From contig NZ_JADOUF010000001.1 of NCBI RefSeq assembly GCF_015751905.1, positions 3,348,001 to 3,412,000 of the forward strand: a stretch of 64,000 bases of DNA, written 5' to 3'. This document shows, piece by piece, positions 35,325-44,055 of this stretch (position 1 is its first letter; the number at the start of each line of letters is the position of its first letter). The notes under the pieces were generated by a model that saw nothing but the letters and a program-made list of their open reading frames with translations, searched no databases and was not told the DNA's origin. This DNA is from Longispora fulva. GTDB lineage: Bacteria; Actinomycetota; Actinomycetes; Mycobacteriales; Micromonosporaceae. The translations under genes and the position numbers were made by a program.

Positions 35325-36101
35325 GTGCGACATACCAACGAAACCGAAGAGATTGATGGCCCGGGTAATGCCGCAGGTCACAGCACCACCTTCGAGAAGT
35401 TCACCATCTGGCTGCACCGCACGGGACTACTCCGCGTGACGCGCCGGCACTACATCACCGCAGGAATCCTGCTGGTCGCCGGGATCGTGGCCGCCGTCAC
35501 CGCCCTGTCCCAGGCCCCCGCCGCCCCCTCCGCCGCGCCGGCCGAGAAGCGTGCGATCGCCGACCGTGCCGACCGCGCCCACCGGGCCGCCGTCGCCAGC
35601 CCGGCACCGACCGCCGCCGCACCGACCACGGCGGCTCCCGCGCCGCCCGCGCCGAAACCCGCGTGGGTGTCGCCCGTCAGCACCTACGCGTTCACCAGCC
35701 CGTTCGGTGTGCGCTGGGGCGCGCCGCACGTCGGCGTGGACCTGGCCGCCAGTACCGGCACGCCGGTCATGAGCGCCGCCGCCGGCACCGTGGAGATCGC
35801 CACGACATACGACTGGGGCGGCTACGGCTTCGTCGTCATCATCGACCACGGCAACGGCATCCAGACCCTGTACGGCCACAACTCCCAGGTCAACGTGACC
35901 GAGGGGCAGCACGTCGAGGCCGGCCAGACGATCGCCCTGATGGGCAGCACCGGCAACTCGACCGGCCCGCACTGCCACTTCGAGGTGCACACCGGCGGCG
36001 GAGCGGTCCTCAACGGCAACGCCGTGGACCCCGAACCGTTCATGCTGGCGCACGGCGTGAACCTGCGCACCCTCGCGCAGTCGGTGGAACCGAACCACTA
36101 G
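35325..36101 (+). CDS. M23 family peptidase, membrane-anchored
   Basis: The 258-residue protein has a TM helix (about 45-65), an Ala/Pro linker, and a LytM/M23 zinc peptidase domain (about 110-235). His135 and Asp139 in PHVGVDLAAS and His216/His218 in HCHFEVH form the metal site and catalytic His. It should cleave peptidoglycan cross-bridges or act as a degenerate activator outside the membrane. GTG 35325 was preferred because GGAGG lies 8 bp upstream; an in-frame GTG at 35229 is also open. A strong hairpin terminator follows. Confidence 0.88.
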   Translation: MRHTNETEEIDGPGNAAGHSTTFEKFTIWLHRTGLLRVTRRHYITAGILLVAGIVAAVTALSQAPAAPSAAPAEKRAIADRADRAHRAAVASPAPTAAAPTTAAPAPPAPKPAWVSPVSTYAFTSPFGVRWGAPHVGVDLAASTGTPVMSAAAGTVEIATTYDWGGYGFVVIIDHGNGIQTLYGHNSQVNVTEGQHVEAGQTIALMGSTGNSTGPHCHFEVHTGGGAVLNGNAVDPEPFMLAHGVNLRTLAQSVEPNH

Positions 36102-36114
36102 GCGACCCACCCAG

Positions 36115-36145
36115 AAGGACCCCGGCTCCCCTCGCCGGGGTCCTT
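36115..36145. terminator. Strong hairpin terminator
   Basis: Perfect 11-bp arms AAGGACCCCGG (36115-36125) and CCGGGGTCCTT (36135-36145) flank a 9-base loop, 14 bp after the M23 gene. The A/T-ended stem serves either direction; the MBL gene converges from the right. Confidence 0.8.
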
Positions 36146-36219
36146 CGCCGTCGCGAGTGGACTCCGGCCGGTGGTACACGGCGCCGTCCCGGGCGGACCC
36201 GGCCGGGCGTACGCGTCGG

Positions 36220-37023
36220 TCAGTGGCCGGCCGGCTCGAAACTGGCCAGCATCTCCTCCAGGGCACGCTGGTCGGGTCCCACGAACGGGTCGGCCTCCGG
36301 AGCCGCTGTGAGCATCTCGAAGAACTCCTCTGCACGCCCGGTCGCCGACGGCAGGTGGGTGCTCAGGATCATCGACGGATCCATCCCGCGCAGCGGTTCG
36401 ATCGTCGCGCCATACCTCGCCCGGTCCGTGTTGTGCACCCACGGACTGTCCACGGTGGCCCACAGCAGTTGCCCGGCCCGGAGCACGTCCGGCGGCACGT
36501 CGCCGACCCCGCTCCCCGCCGCGATCTCGGCGCTGGGCAGCACCGCGCCGAAGCAGTCGGAGCTGACGCACACCCGGGAACGGTCGTCGTAGAAGCCGAC
36601 CGTCGCGGGGTTGTCGTACAACGGGGGCCGGAAGCCGGTCAGGGTCCGGTCGCCGACGTCGATCGACTGGCCGGGGTTGAGCAGGAACACCCGGTCGAGC
36701 GGGAGCGGACGTTCCGTGGACATGATCCCGGCGCCGACGAACGTGGTGATGACCCTGGCCTGCGGGGCCGCTTCCAGCAATGCGAACAGTCCGCCGGTGT
36801 GGTCGCGGTCCGGGTGGGTCAGCCAGATCCAGCGCACGTCGCGCGGGTCCATGACCGAACCGAGGGCCGCCACGAAGTCCCGGTCCGGGAGGCTGAGACC
36901 CGTGTCGACGACGACCGGCTCGGCCGCGTGCAGCACGAACGCGTTCACCGGCAGGAAACCCAGACCGGGAACGGGCAGATGGTCATTCAGCACACTGAAG
37001 GCACCGAGGCGGTGGATCTCCAT
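36220..37023 (-). CDS. MBL-fold metallohydrolase
   Basis: The 267-residue protein has the metallo-beta-lactamase fold: VVVDTGLS near the start, WLTHPDRDHTGG (HxHxDH motif with Pro-Asp in place of the first x-His pattern), SSDCFGAVLP carrying the bridging Asp, and STHLPSA with a C-terminal His. The motif THPDRDH is a common variant in this superfamily. The substrate is not evident; flavodiiron-like sensors and lactonases are possible relatives. ATG 37023 follows GGGGAGGG. Confidence 0.82.
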   Translation of the reverse strand: MEIHRLGAFSVLNDHLPVPGLGFLPVNAFVLHAAEPVVVDTGLSLPDRDFVAALGSVMDPRDVRWIWLTHPDRDHTGGLFALLEAAPQARVITTFVGAGIMSTERPLPLDRVFLLNPGQSIDVGDRTLTGFRPPLYDNPATVGFYDDRSRVCVSSDCFGAVLPSAEIAAGSGVGDVPPDVLRAGQLLWATVDSPWVHNTDRARYGATIEPLRGMDPSMILSTHLPSATGRAEEFFEMLTAAPEADPFVGPDQRALEEMLASFEPAGH

Positions 37024-37259
37024 GGGACCCTCCCCTGCTCGTAGGGCGAGGGGCACCCTTCAGACTAGCGACCCCGGGGACGCGACGCGCCGGAACGGCC
37101 GGGGTTGACAGCCCCCGTCCACCCGGGTGATCCTGGCCCGGTCAGTGCGCCCGGTCCCGGGCGCCGCCGGGGTCGAGAGGCGCTGCGACGGACCTTGTCC
37201 GCCACGCTCGACCCGCCGGTTGTGGCCAAGGGCGCCTCCTTTCACCGGGAGGCGGTCCC

Positions 37260-37964
37260 ATGATGGAGCGCGTAGTCGGACGGGTGGCCGCGCTGTGGCG
37301 CTACCCGGTCAAGTCCCTCGCCGGCGAATCCCTCGACGCGGTCGACGTCTCGTGGCACGGCCTGGCCGGCGACCGGCGCTGGGCGTTCGTCCGCGACGAC
37401 GCGGCACACAACGGATTCCCCTGGCTGACCGCACGGCAGCGCGCCGACCTGGTGCTGTACCGGCCGTCGTTCGCCGAACCCGACCAGGCGGACGCGTCGG
37501 ACGTGGTCGTGCGTACCCCCGAAGGCAAGGATCTTGATCTGTGGGAACTCGCGGCCGAACTGGGCGGCGGGATCAGGGCCATGAAACTGGACCGGGGCAC
37601 CTTCGACGCCCTCCCGCTGTCCCTGATCAGCACCCGGACCGTCGTCGACCTCGGCGCGACGCTCGACGCCACCCCGGACATCCGGCGGTTCCGGCCGAAC
37701 CTGGTCGTCGAGGCGGCCGCGGACACGCCGTTCCCCGAGGACGCGTGGGTCGGCCGGGTACTGCGGGTCGGCGGCCTGCGGATGCGCGCCGACCGGCCGG
37801 ACCGGCGGTGCGCCGTCATCACCATCGACCCGGACACGGCGGAGCGCGACCCACGGATACTGCGCGCCGTCGTCACCGAACGCGACCTGTGCCTGGGCCT
37901 GTACGGCGCGACAGTGGAGCCGGGCAGAGTAGTCGTCGGCGATCCGGTCGTCCTGGAGTCCTGA
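37260..37964 (+). CDS. MOSC domain protein
   Basis: The 234-residue protein has a MOSC N-terminal beta barrel (about 1-100: ALWRYPVKSLAGESL, GLAGDRRWAF) and a MOSC domain (about 115-230: RFRPNLVVE, and RCAVITIDPDT, whose Cys would bind molybdopterin or receive sulfur). Family members include mARC-like N-hydroxylated substrate reductases. The start is one of two adjacent ATGs, 37260 being first. It stands as a single gene. Confidence 0.87.
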   Translation: MMERVVGRVAALWRYPVKSLAGESLDAVDVSWHGLAGDRRWAFVRDDAAHNGFPWLTARQRADLVLYRPSFAEPDQADASDVVVRTPEGKDLDLWELAAELGGGIRAMKLDRGTFDALPLSLISTRTVVDLGATLDATPDIRRFRPNLVVEAAADTPFPEDAWVGRVLRVGGLRMRADRPDRRCAVITIDPDTAERDPRILRAVVTERDLCLGLYGATVEPGRVVVGDPVVLES

Positions 37965-38111
37965 ACCGACCTGGCCGGACCGAAACAGTGACCGCTTTCA
38001 TGCGCTGCTGGGTGTCTCTGTGCGCGTCGCGTCGCACCCGCACGTCACCCGGAACGACCTTGACCGGCTCGTCGTGGCGTTGGCCAGGCGCATTGTGACG
38101 ACGGACGCCTG

Positions 38112-38141
38112 TTGTGGACTGCCGAACCACCGGTGTAGGTT
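38112..38141 (+). promoter_or_regulatory. Candidate promoter for the histone-like gene
   Basis: TTGTGG (38112-38117) and TAGGTT (38136-38141) are separated by 18 bases, an acceptable sigma-A-type arrangement 80 bp before the start codon. No other promoter-like pair is as good in this gap. Confidence 0.4.
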
Positions 38142-38222
38142 GGCGCCCAATGTCGACCGCGTGGGGTCTCGGGGGCCCCACGACGTCGGAAAGCCCGCGA
38201 CAGCAAGGCAGGACTGACCCCC

Positions 38223-39542
38223 ATGACGAGTTACACCATCACCATCACCCCCGACGACGGGGACCTCGCGACCACCAGTGTGCGGGTGAACGCCACCGAT
38301 TCCGTCGTACACATCACCGAGCTGCTGATCAGCGCCGGCGCCGGCAAGGGCCTGGCCGCGGCGCAGTTGCCGGCCGTCAATCTGGACCTCCTCCTGCAGG
38401 CGGTCACGCCGGCGGTCGTCGCGGTTCCGGCCCTGGACCGGGCCGCGGTGCTCGGGTCGGAGGCCGGGGACGTGCCGGCGGTGGCCCAGGACGGAACGGG
38501 AGCCGAGGCCGAAGCCGGTGCGGTGATCGAGACTCCGTCGACGGTCGAGGCCCCACCGGTCGTCGTGGCCGAGGCTGTGATCGAGGCTCCGGCAGCGGTG
38601 ATCGCCGGAACCGAAATCGACACTCCGGCGGCGGACGCCGGGGCGGAAGTCGACACTCCGGTGGCGGTCGAGGCCGCGGAGGAAGTCGCCGGCGCGGTGT
38701 CGGCGGAGGTCGCCACAGAGGCCGTCACGTCCATTGTGGAGGATGTCGCGCCCGTCGCCGCAGGCCGCAAGCGCCGCGCTGCCGCGCCGGTGGCCACGGC
38801 CGCCACCGAACCCGCGACGGCCGGCCGGAAGCGCACGCGCGCCGCGGCGCCGGAGGCCACGGCCGCCACCGAGTCGGCGACGACCGGGCGCAAGCGCAAG
38901 CCGGCCGCGGCTTCGGAGCCCAAGGTCGCCGCGAAGGCGCGCAAGGACGCCAAGGCCGCGCCGGTCGCCGCCGCCAAGCCCGGCGGACGCGCGGCGAAGG
39001 CCGAATCCGCGTCGACCAAGCGCGGCGCGAAGGCTGAGGCGTCGACCCCGAAGCGGGGAGCGAAGGCTGACGCCCCAGCCGCCAAGCCTGAGGCCCCGGC
39101 GGCCAAGCGTGGCGGCAAGGCGGACGCTCCGACCGGTGCGAAGGCGACCGCGGCCACCGCCCGGGTCAAGGCCGACGCCCCGGCCGGCAAGCGCGGCGCG
39201 AAGGACGGCACCTCCCCGGCGGCCAAGCGTCCGGCGAAGGCCTCCGCGACGACCGAGCGCCCGGCCAAGACCGTGGCCGCACGCCCCGCCAAGCCGACCG
39301 CACGCACGGCGACGGCGGCGGCCACCCCCGCCGCGGCCAAGCGCACCAGGGCCAAGGCTGCCGACCCCGCTCCCGCCGAGGCCAACGGTCGCGCCTACCG
39401 GCGGATGCCCGACGACCTGGCCGAGGTGTTCACCCAGGCCGGTACGGTCACCGGAGTCGCCGACCACTACGGCGTCCCCCGGCACACGGCCCAGAACTGG
39501 GTCGGCCGCGCCCGCAAGCAGGGCACGATCGCCGCAGGCTGA
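38223..39542 (+). CDS. Histone H1-like Lys/Ala/Pro-rich nucleoid protein with C-terminal helix-turn-helix
   Basis: The 439-residue protein has an acidic/hydrophobic N-terminal domain (1-75), an acidic Glu/Ala/Val region (80-175), a long basic tail (about 180-385) with repeats like AAKRGAK, AGRKR and PAKRP that resemble eukaryotic H1 and bacterial Hc1/HU-type tails, and a C-terminal helix-turn-helix (390-437: VTGVADHYGVPRHTAQNWVGRARKQG). The basic tail should bind DNA without sequence specificity. The whole suggests a nucleoid-associated or replication/regulatory protein. The N-terminal domain is unassigned. Confidence 0.78.
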   Translation: MTSYTITITPDDGDLATTSVRVNATDSVVHITELLISAGAGKGLAAAQLPAVNLDLLLQAVTPAVVAVPALDRAAVLGSEAGDVPAVAQDGTGAEAEAGAVIETPSTVEAPPVVVAEAVIEAPAAVIAGTEIDTPAADAGAEVDTPVAVEAAEEVAGAVSAEVATEAVTSIVEDVAPVAAGRKRRAAAPVATAATEPATAGRKRTRAAAPEATAATESATTGRKRKPAAASEPKVAAKARKDAKAAPVAAAKPGGRAAKAESASTKRGAKAEASTPKRGAKADAPAAKPEAPAAKRGGKADAPTGAKATAATARVKADAPAGKRGAKDGTSPAAKRPAKASATTERPAKTVAARPAKPTARTATAAATPAAAKRTRAKAADPAPAEANGRAYRRMPDDLAEVFTQAGTVTGVADHYGVPRHTAQNWVGRARKQGTIAAG

Positions 39543-39551
39543 GCCGGTGCG

Positions 39552-40460
39552 TCACACCTCGGCGAGGTAGTCCGCGAGTGCGTTCTCCGACGCGGTGACC
39601 ACGCCGATGTAGCCGTCCGGCCGGACGAGGACGTGCGCGCCCGTGCCGTACGCGGCGCGGATGTGGCCGGCGTCGTCGACGAGGTCCGCGCCGACCCGGT
39701 ACCGCCGGACGGTCGGGTCGAGCGGGCCCACGTCCGGGGCGCCGTCGAGAGACAGCAGGGTGGGGTGCGGGCCCCGGTACACGTCGAAGAGTCGGGTCGC
39801 GGAGCCGTCCGCGGCCCGGCACGGCGCGTCGGGAGCCCGCTCGCCGCCCCGGTCGCCGCGCGCGAGGGGCCCGCCGGCATAGCCGAGCAGCAACTGACTG
39901 GTCTCCTCGTCGCGCTTGTACGCCTTGCGCCCACCCTTGGACGCCATGTCGTGCAGCCGGGTACTCAGCCCGAGCATGCTCTCCGCGATCGGCCGGCGTT
40001 CCTGTTCGTAGGTGTCCAACAGCGCCGTGGGCGCGCCGGCGAGCACCCGGGCGAGTTTCCAACCCAGGTTGTAGGCGTCCTGCACGCCGGTGTTGAGTCC
40101 CTGTCCGCCGGCCGGGGAGTGCACGTGGGCGGCGTCGCCTGCGAGGAAGACCCGGCCGACGCGGTAGCGCTCCACCATCCGGATGTTGACCCGGTAGACA
40201 GAGGCCCAGCTGACCCCGGTCAGACGGACGTCGCGGCGTCCCGACCGCGCGAAGTACCGCTGAAGGGTCCGCAGCGAGAAGTCCGGGCTTCTTGTGCATG
40301 TGCGCCGTCCACACCGGAACCGGTCCGGCGTTGATCCGGATCGGCGGGTACACCTCACCGGTGCGCAGGATCTCCCCGATCACGCCGAGGTCGTCGAACA
40401 CCTCGAGGGTCCTGGGCTGCAACCCTTTGCCGCGCGAGCCGGCCAGGTGCGCGGAATCCG
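39552..40460 (-). pseudogene. Decayed FAD-dependent aromatic monooxygenase
   Basis: The left frame (39552 to about 40285) encodes the C-terminal part of a PcpB/phenol-hydroxylase-like flavoprotein, with FLAGDAAHVHSPAGGQGLN (the GD motif). The right part, in another frame, encodes GKGLQPRTLEVFDDLGV, the segment that normally lies near residue 40. The N-terminal GxGxxG motif and about 200 residues between the two parts are missing, and there is a frameshift near 40285. It directly follows the cupin gene and was probably once part of its operon under the Rrf2-type regulator. Confidence 0.82.
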
Positions 40461-40499
40461 GGTCGCCGGTGCGGCCGTCGCAGGGCGGAGCGTGGCCGT

Positions 40500-40967
40500 T
40501 CAGGCGTGCCGGGCGGCCCAGACGGCGCTTTCGGCGTAGTGGTTGTCGTAGAGGTCCTGGGTCTGCCCGACCTGCTCCCAGGTCGCCTCGCCGACGTGCA
40601 CCTTGTCCAGCAGCCGGTAGTAGTCGAACCGCGGCTTGCCCGGGGTGATCACGACCAGGAAGTCGGCGTCGTGCCCGGCCGCCGGGGCGAAGGCGTGGGT
40701 GGTGCCCGGCGGGACGAAGAGCGCGTCGCCGGCGCGCAGGGTGTGCACCTCGTCCTCGACGAGCATGTCGAGGACGCCGTCGAGGATGAAGAACAGCTCG
40801 CCGGACCGGCTGTGCTGGTGTGGCGGGGCGCCGACGTTGCCGTCCCGCAGCAGGGTGCGGTTGGAGGTCAGGGCGCCGCCGGTGTGCTCGGGGTCGAGCA
40901 GCAGGGTGATCACGCTCGCCGGGTCGGCGTCGAGGACCTCGGCCTGGGATCGGCGTACCAGTGTCAT
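40500..40967 (-). CDS. Cupin domain protein
   Basis: The 155-residue protein is a single-domain cupin. PPHQHSRSGELFFILDGVL and PGTTHAF supply the metal-binding His/Glu set of the two cupin motifs. Its length and the C-terminal helix (YYRLLDKVHVGE) resemble small quercetinase-like or regulatory cupins. It is divergent from the Rrf2-type regulator; operator 40994-41014 lies 26 bp upstream of its start, so control by that regulator is very likely. Confidence 0.85.
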   Translation of the reverse strand: MTLVRRSQAEVLDADPASVITLLLDPEHTGGALTSNRTLLRDGNVGAPPHQHSRSGELFFILDGVLDMLVEDEVHTLRAGDALFVPPGTTHAFAPAAGHDADFLVVITPGKPRFDYYRLLDKVHVGEATWEQVGQTQDLYDNHYAESAVWAARHA

Positions 40968-40993
40968 TGTCTTGCTCCTTCGTTTCGGTGATT

Positions 40994-41014
40994 CCTAGAC
41001 ATTAGATGTCCAGG
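40994..41014. promoter_or_regulatory. Operator site 1 for the Rrf2-type regulator
   Basis: A 21-bp near-palindrome with arms CCTAGAC and GTCCAGG around ATTAGAT. It lies just upstream of the cupin gene and matches site 2 closely on the opposite strand. One base of the left arm departs from perfect symmetry. Confidence 0.75.
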
Positions 41015-41052
41015 ATTAGCGCGCACAATGAATCATGATGGGCGTCACAAAT

Positions 41053-41073
41053 CCTGGACATGTAGAGTCCAGG
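41053..41073. promoter_or_regulatory. Operator site 2, overlapping the ribosome binding site of the Rrf2-type gene
   Basis: A 21-bp palindrome with perfect 7-bp arms CCTGGAC and GTCCAGG around ATGTAGA. It ends one base before the ATG of the regulator gene, so it overlaps the CCAGGA ribosome binding site; binding here would give autorepression. Centre-to-centre distance to site 1 is 59 bp. Confidence 0.8.
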
Positions 41074-41074
41074 A

Positions 41075-41554
41075 ATGCGGATGAGTCAAGGCGTCGAGTG
41101 GGCCCTGCACACGTGCCTCAACCTGAGCTGGCTGAACACCCCGGTGCCGACGGGCACGCTCGCGGCGTTCTACGAGCTGCCGCCGGCCTACCTGAACAAG
41201 CAGCTCCAGGCACTGTCCCGGGCCGGGATCCTCACGTCGACGCCGGGGCCGCGCGGCGGCTTCCACCTGGCCCGCCCGGCCGAGGAGATCACCCTGCTGG
41301 ATGTCGTCACCGCGATCGAGGGCCCCGACGAGCTGTTCCGATGCGACCAGATACTCGACAAGGGGCCTGGCGAACACACGGGCGTCGACTACCGGCAGTC
41401 CTGCGCGTTCGCCCGAGCCATGAGTGGCGCCGAGCTCGCCTGGCGCCGCGAGCTCGCCGCCAGGTCCGTGGCCGACGTGCGGGCCGACGTGGAGAGGGCA
41501 CACCCCGAGTCCCCGGCCAACACCCGGGAACGGATCACCGAACTACGCGGGTAG
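41075..41554 (+). CDS. Rrf2-family transcriptional regulator
   Basis: The 159-residue protein has an Rrf2 winged helix (about 1-80: GVEWALHTCLNLSWLN, then LPPAYLNKQLQALSRAG and GGFHLARPAEEITLLDVV). Cysteines are present (Cys9-equivalent region, Cys89 in FRCDQ and Cys109 in QSCAFA), but the three-Cys iron-sulfur cluster motif of IscR/NsrR is not clearly spaced, so it may sense thiols or aldehydes instead. It probably represses both itself and the divergent cupin via the two operators. Confidence 0.88.
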   Translation: MRMSQGVEWALHTCLNLSWLNTPVPTGTLAAFYELPPAYLNKQLQALSRAGILTSTPGPRGGFHLARPAEEITLLDVVTAIEGPDELFRCDQILDKGPGEHTGVDYRQSCAFARAMSGAELAWRRELAARSVADVRADVERAHPESPANTRERITELRG

Positions 41555-41559
41555 ACGCT

Positions 41560-41580
41560 CGGCCCGGATGTGGGCCGGGC
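41560..41580. terminator. Hairpin between convergent genes
   Basis: CGGCCC (41560-41565) can pair with GGGCCG (41572-41577), or GCCCGG with CCGGGC, in the 34-bp gap between the regulator gene and the FAD monooxygenase gene, which converge here. Confidence 0.5.
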
Positions 41581-41588
41581 ACCCTGAC

Positions 41589-42782
41589 TCACGGCCGGTG
41601 AACGCCTGTCCGCAGGTGCTGGTAATCGGGCAGGGTGATGGCCTCGGCGGTCTTGCGGGCCATGGTGGCGGCCATCTGCTTGCCGGGCAGGTAGGGCATG
41701 ATCCGCATGTACTGGTTGAGGAGCGCCGTCACGACCTTCCCCTCGGGCACCATCAGCTTGCTGACCCCCTCACCGGACTTCTGCGCGCTCTCGGCGTACG
41801 GGCGCATCACCCGCTCGTAGGCGTCGAAGGCGACCCGGTGGTCGCCGCGCGCCGCGGCCAGTTCGCCGGCGAGGACGTACGCGCCGACGATGGCCAGGCC
41901 CGAGCCCATTCCCGACAGCAAGCACGGCGAGTACGCGGCGTCGCCGAGCAGCGCGACCCGCCCCTTCGACCAGCGGTCCAGGCGGATCTGGGCGACGGAG
42001 TCGAAGTAGAAGTCCGGCGCGTCCCACATCCTGTCGAGCAGCGTCGCGGTCTCCCAACCGACGCCGGCGAAGGCCTCGGCGAGCAGGGTCTTCTGCCGTG
42101 TGACATCGCGCCGGTCGTACGTCAACGGCGGCGACCCGAACAGGAACATGGCCCGGGCCTCGGCGTTGTGCCGGGCGCTGTAGACGGCGACCATCTTGCC
42201 GGCCGGCCGGTACGCCAGCCCGGTGTGGTCCAGGTCGAGATAGTTGTCCAGCGGGAACACCGCGCAGTGCACGCCGAGGTGGCGCACGAACTGGCTCTCC
42301 GGGCCGAACGTGAGCGCGCGGACGTTGGAGTGCAGTCCATCGGCGCCGATCACCAGGTCGAAGCGGCGGGCCGGGTGCCGCTCGAAGGTCACGGTCACGC
42401 CCTGGGCGTCCTCGGCGAGGGAGGTGACACTGTCGTCGAACAGGTACTCGACGTCGGCCGCGTCGGACAGGATCCGGGCGAGGTCGCCACGGAGGATCTC
42501 GACGTCCCCGGCGAACAGGTCGGCCGGGATACTGCCGAGCTTCCTGCCGGCGGCGTTCACGTAGGACATGGCACCCATGCCGGTCCGGTTGCGCTCGACC
42601 TCGTCGAGGATGCCCATCTGGCGCAGTACCGAAAGGTGCGCCCGACCTCGGAAGTCGACGGCATGGCCGCCGTCGCGCAACCGTGGAGCGCGCTCCACTA
42701 TGGTGGTCGAGAAGCCGTATCTGCGCAGCCAGTGCGCCAGGGCGGGGCCGGCGACGCTCGCGCCGGAGATCAGAATGTCCAT
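41589..42782 (-). CDS. FAD-dependent monooxygenase (PHBH-like)
   Basis: The 397-residue flavoprotein has the FAD-binding GASVAGPALAHWLRRYGF motif at the N-terminus, the middle DG motif FDLVIGADGLHSNVR and the GD motif RVALLGDAAYSPCLLSGMG. This is the complete class A flavin monooxygenase set, typical of enzymes hydroxylating polyketides, tetracyclines or aromatic compounds. ATG 42782 begins the recognisable protein; no clear ribosome binding site is seen. It is not contiguous with the pseudogene, which is a different subfamily. Confidence 0.85.
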   Translation of the reverse strand: MDILISGASVAGPALAHWLRRYGFSTTIVERAPRLRDGGHAVDFRGRAHLSVLRQMGILDEVERNRTGMGAMSYVNAAGRKLGSIPADLFAGDVEILRGDLARILSDAADVEYLFDDSVTSLAEDAQGVTVTFERHPARRFDLVIGADGLHSNVRALTFGPESQFVRHLGVHCAVFPLDNYLDLDHTGLAYRPAGKMVAVYSARHNAEARAMFLFGSPPLTYDRRDVTRQKTLLAEAFAGVGWETATLLDRMWDAPDFYFDSVAQIRLDRWSKGRVALLGDAAYSPCLLSGMGSGLAIVGAYVLAGELAAARGDHRVAFDAYERVMRPYAESAQKSGEGVSKLMVPEGKVVTALLNQYMRIMPYLPGKQMAATMARKTAEAITLPDYQHLRTGVHRP

Positions 42783-43056
42783 GCCATCAAGATCACCATG
42801 GTGGGCGACGGGGATCAACGACGAATACCGCGGGGCACCGATAACCGTGTGGTTATGGCCCGGCGGGCGGCGACCCGTCCCTCATGTGGCCTGGCCCGCG
42901 ACCACATGATCGTCGAGCACGCCATCGTGCCGTCCGGCGCCTGCACCAGGACGTGCAGGTCGCCGCGACAGGACCCGACACGGCCGTCGCGCCACTTTCC
43001 GGAACCCACCGCGGCGGCCAACAGGGTCGTCGTCGTACCCCTCAGACGTGGCGATC

Positions 43057-43419
43057 TCAGCTCTGAGCCGGGCGCCGCGGTTTGAACCGGCGAACCTCCT
43101 GGGGCCAGCCGCACGCCTCCGCGATCTTTCCGGCCCACATCCTGGCCGTCTCCTCATCGGCCACGTCCACCACAGTCAGTCCGCCCAGGAACTCCTTGCT
43201 CTCCACGTAGGGCCCGTCAGTGAACAACACCGTGCCGCTCGTGGCGTCGGCACTGAACACCGGCCCGTCCTCCTCCTCCAGACCACCGGCGAAGACGTAC
43301 GCCCCGGCGGCCTTGATCTCATCCACCACCGCCCTGGCCAGCGGCCCGCGCCCCCGGAACCACTCCTCGGAGTGCTCACCGACCCACTGCTGGTTGAAGT
43401 AAATGAGATATTCGGGCAT
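43057..43419 (-). CDS. YCII-related (DGPF) protein
   Basis: The 120-residue protein belongs to the YCII-like superfamily: MPEYLIYFNQ at the start, VLFTDGPYVESKEFLGGLTV with the DGP motif, and a conserved VVDVADEETARMWAGKI helix. Members form small dimeric alpha/beta barrels, sometimes fused to or next to ECF sigma factors; the enzymatic role is unclear. ATG at 43419 is used. Confidence 0.85.
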   Translation of the reverse strand: MPEYLIYFNQQWVGEHSEEWFRGRGPLARAVVDEIKAAGAYVFAGGLEEEDGPVFSADATSGTVLFTDGPYVESKEFLGGLTVVDVADEETARMWAGKIAEACGWPQEVRRFKPRRPAQS

Positions 43420-43627
43420 GTCTACTCCCTCAACTCGGCCGGACCCTGCATCCGTTCCCACCTACGCTACGAACAGCGCCCAACGGATCCGACACCTTCG
43501 GGCCAGAAATCTTCCACGCCCGGCCGAGGACGTGGTCCCGACCCGGTTGTCACGCGGTGGCGACGACGACCGGCTCCCCGGTGTCGAGGCGTCCCGGCAG
43601 GTCCTCGACGACGACGTCGGGTCCCGG

Positions 43628-43876
43628 TCAGCCCAGTCGCACCGGAAGCGCGATCTCCATCCCCGCGTGCAGGCGACCGGCCACCCTCTTCAGCGCCCGC
43701 AGCGCCCCGAACTCCCGGGCGAACTCGGCCTCCACCGGCCGGTTCCAGTGGATCCCGACGAGCGGGCCCTCGGTGGAGCCGCGGAACGCGTACCGGTCGA
43801 GGTGTCCGTCGCGGTCCACCGTCAGCTCGAAACTGTCCGGGGCGAGCAGGAGCACCCCGATCAGGGTCATCGTCAT
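43628..43876 (-). CDS. Small hypothetical protein
   Basis: An 82-residue frame with believable amino-acid composition: an N-terminal hydrophobic strand (MTLIGVLLLAPDSFELTVD) and a helix near 50-70. There is no family I recognise. AGGG precedes the ATG. It lies between two YCII-type genes on the same strand and may be a companion protein. Confidence 0.5.
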   Translation of the reverse strand: MTMTLIGVLLLAPDSFELTVDRDGHLDRYAFRGSTEGPLVGIHWNRPVEAEFAREFGALRALKRVAGRLHAGMEIALPVRLG

Positions 43877-44055
43877 CCCTGGTCACCGACCCGGGCGGGG
43901 AGAACACTCGACGGTCGAGGTGTGCTGTGCACGCTGCGCTTCTTCCTGTACCGGACGGTAACCACCCCCCGACGCTAGAACCAGGCGCTCGACGTTTTCC
44001 GTACGTTCGCTGTCAGCCCAGGTCACAGCCGGGAGGGCGCGCTCCCGGTGGCGGA

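Noticed and set aside
42815-43138. Minus-strand frame upstream of the FAD monooxygenase
   Set aside because: The translation is Arg/Gly/Thr-rich with no helix-turn-helix or other motif, so it is not a regulator gene.
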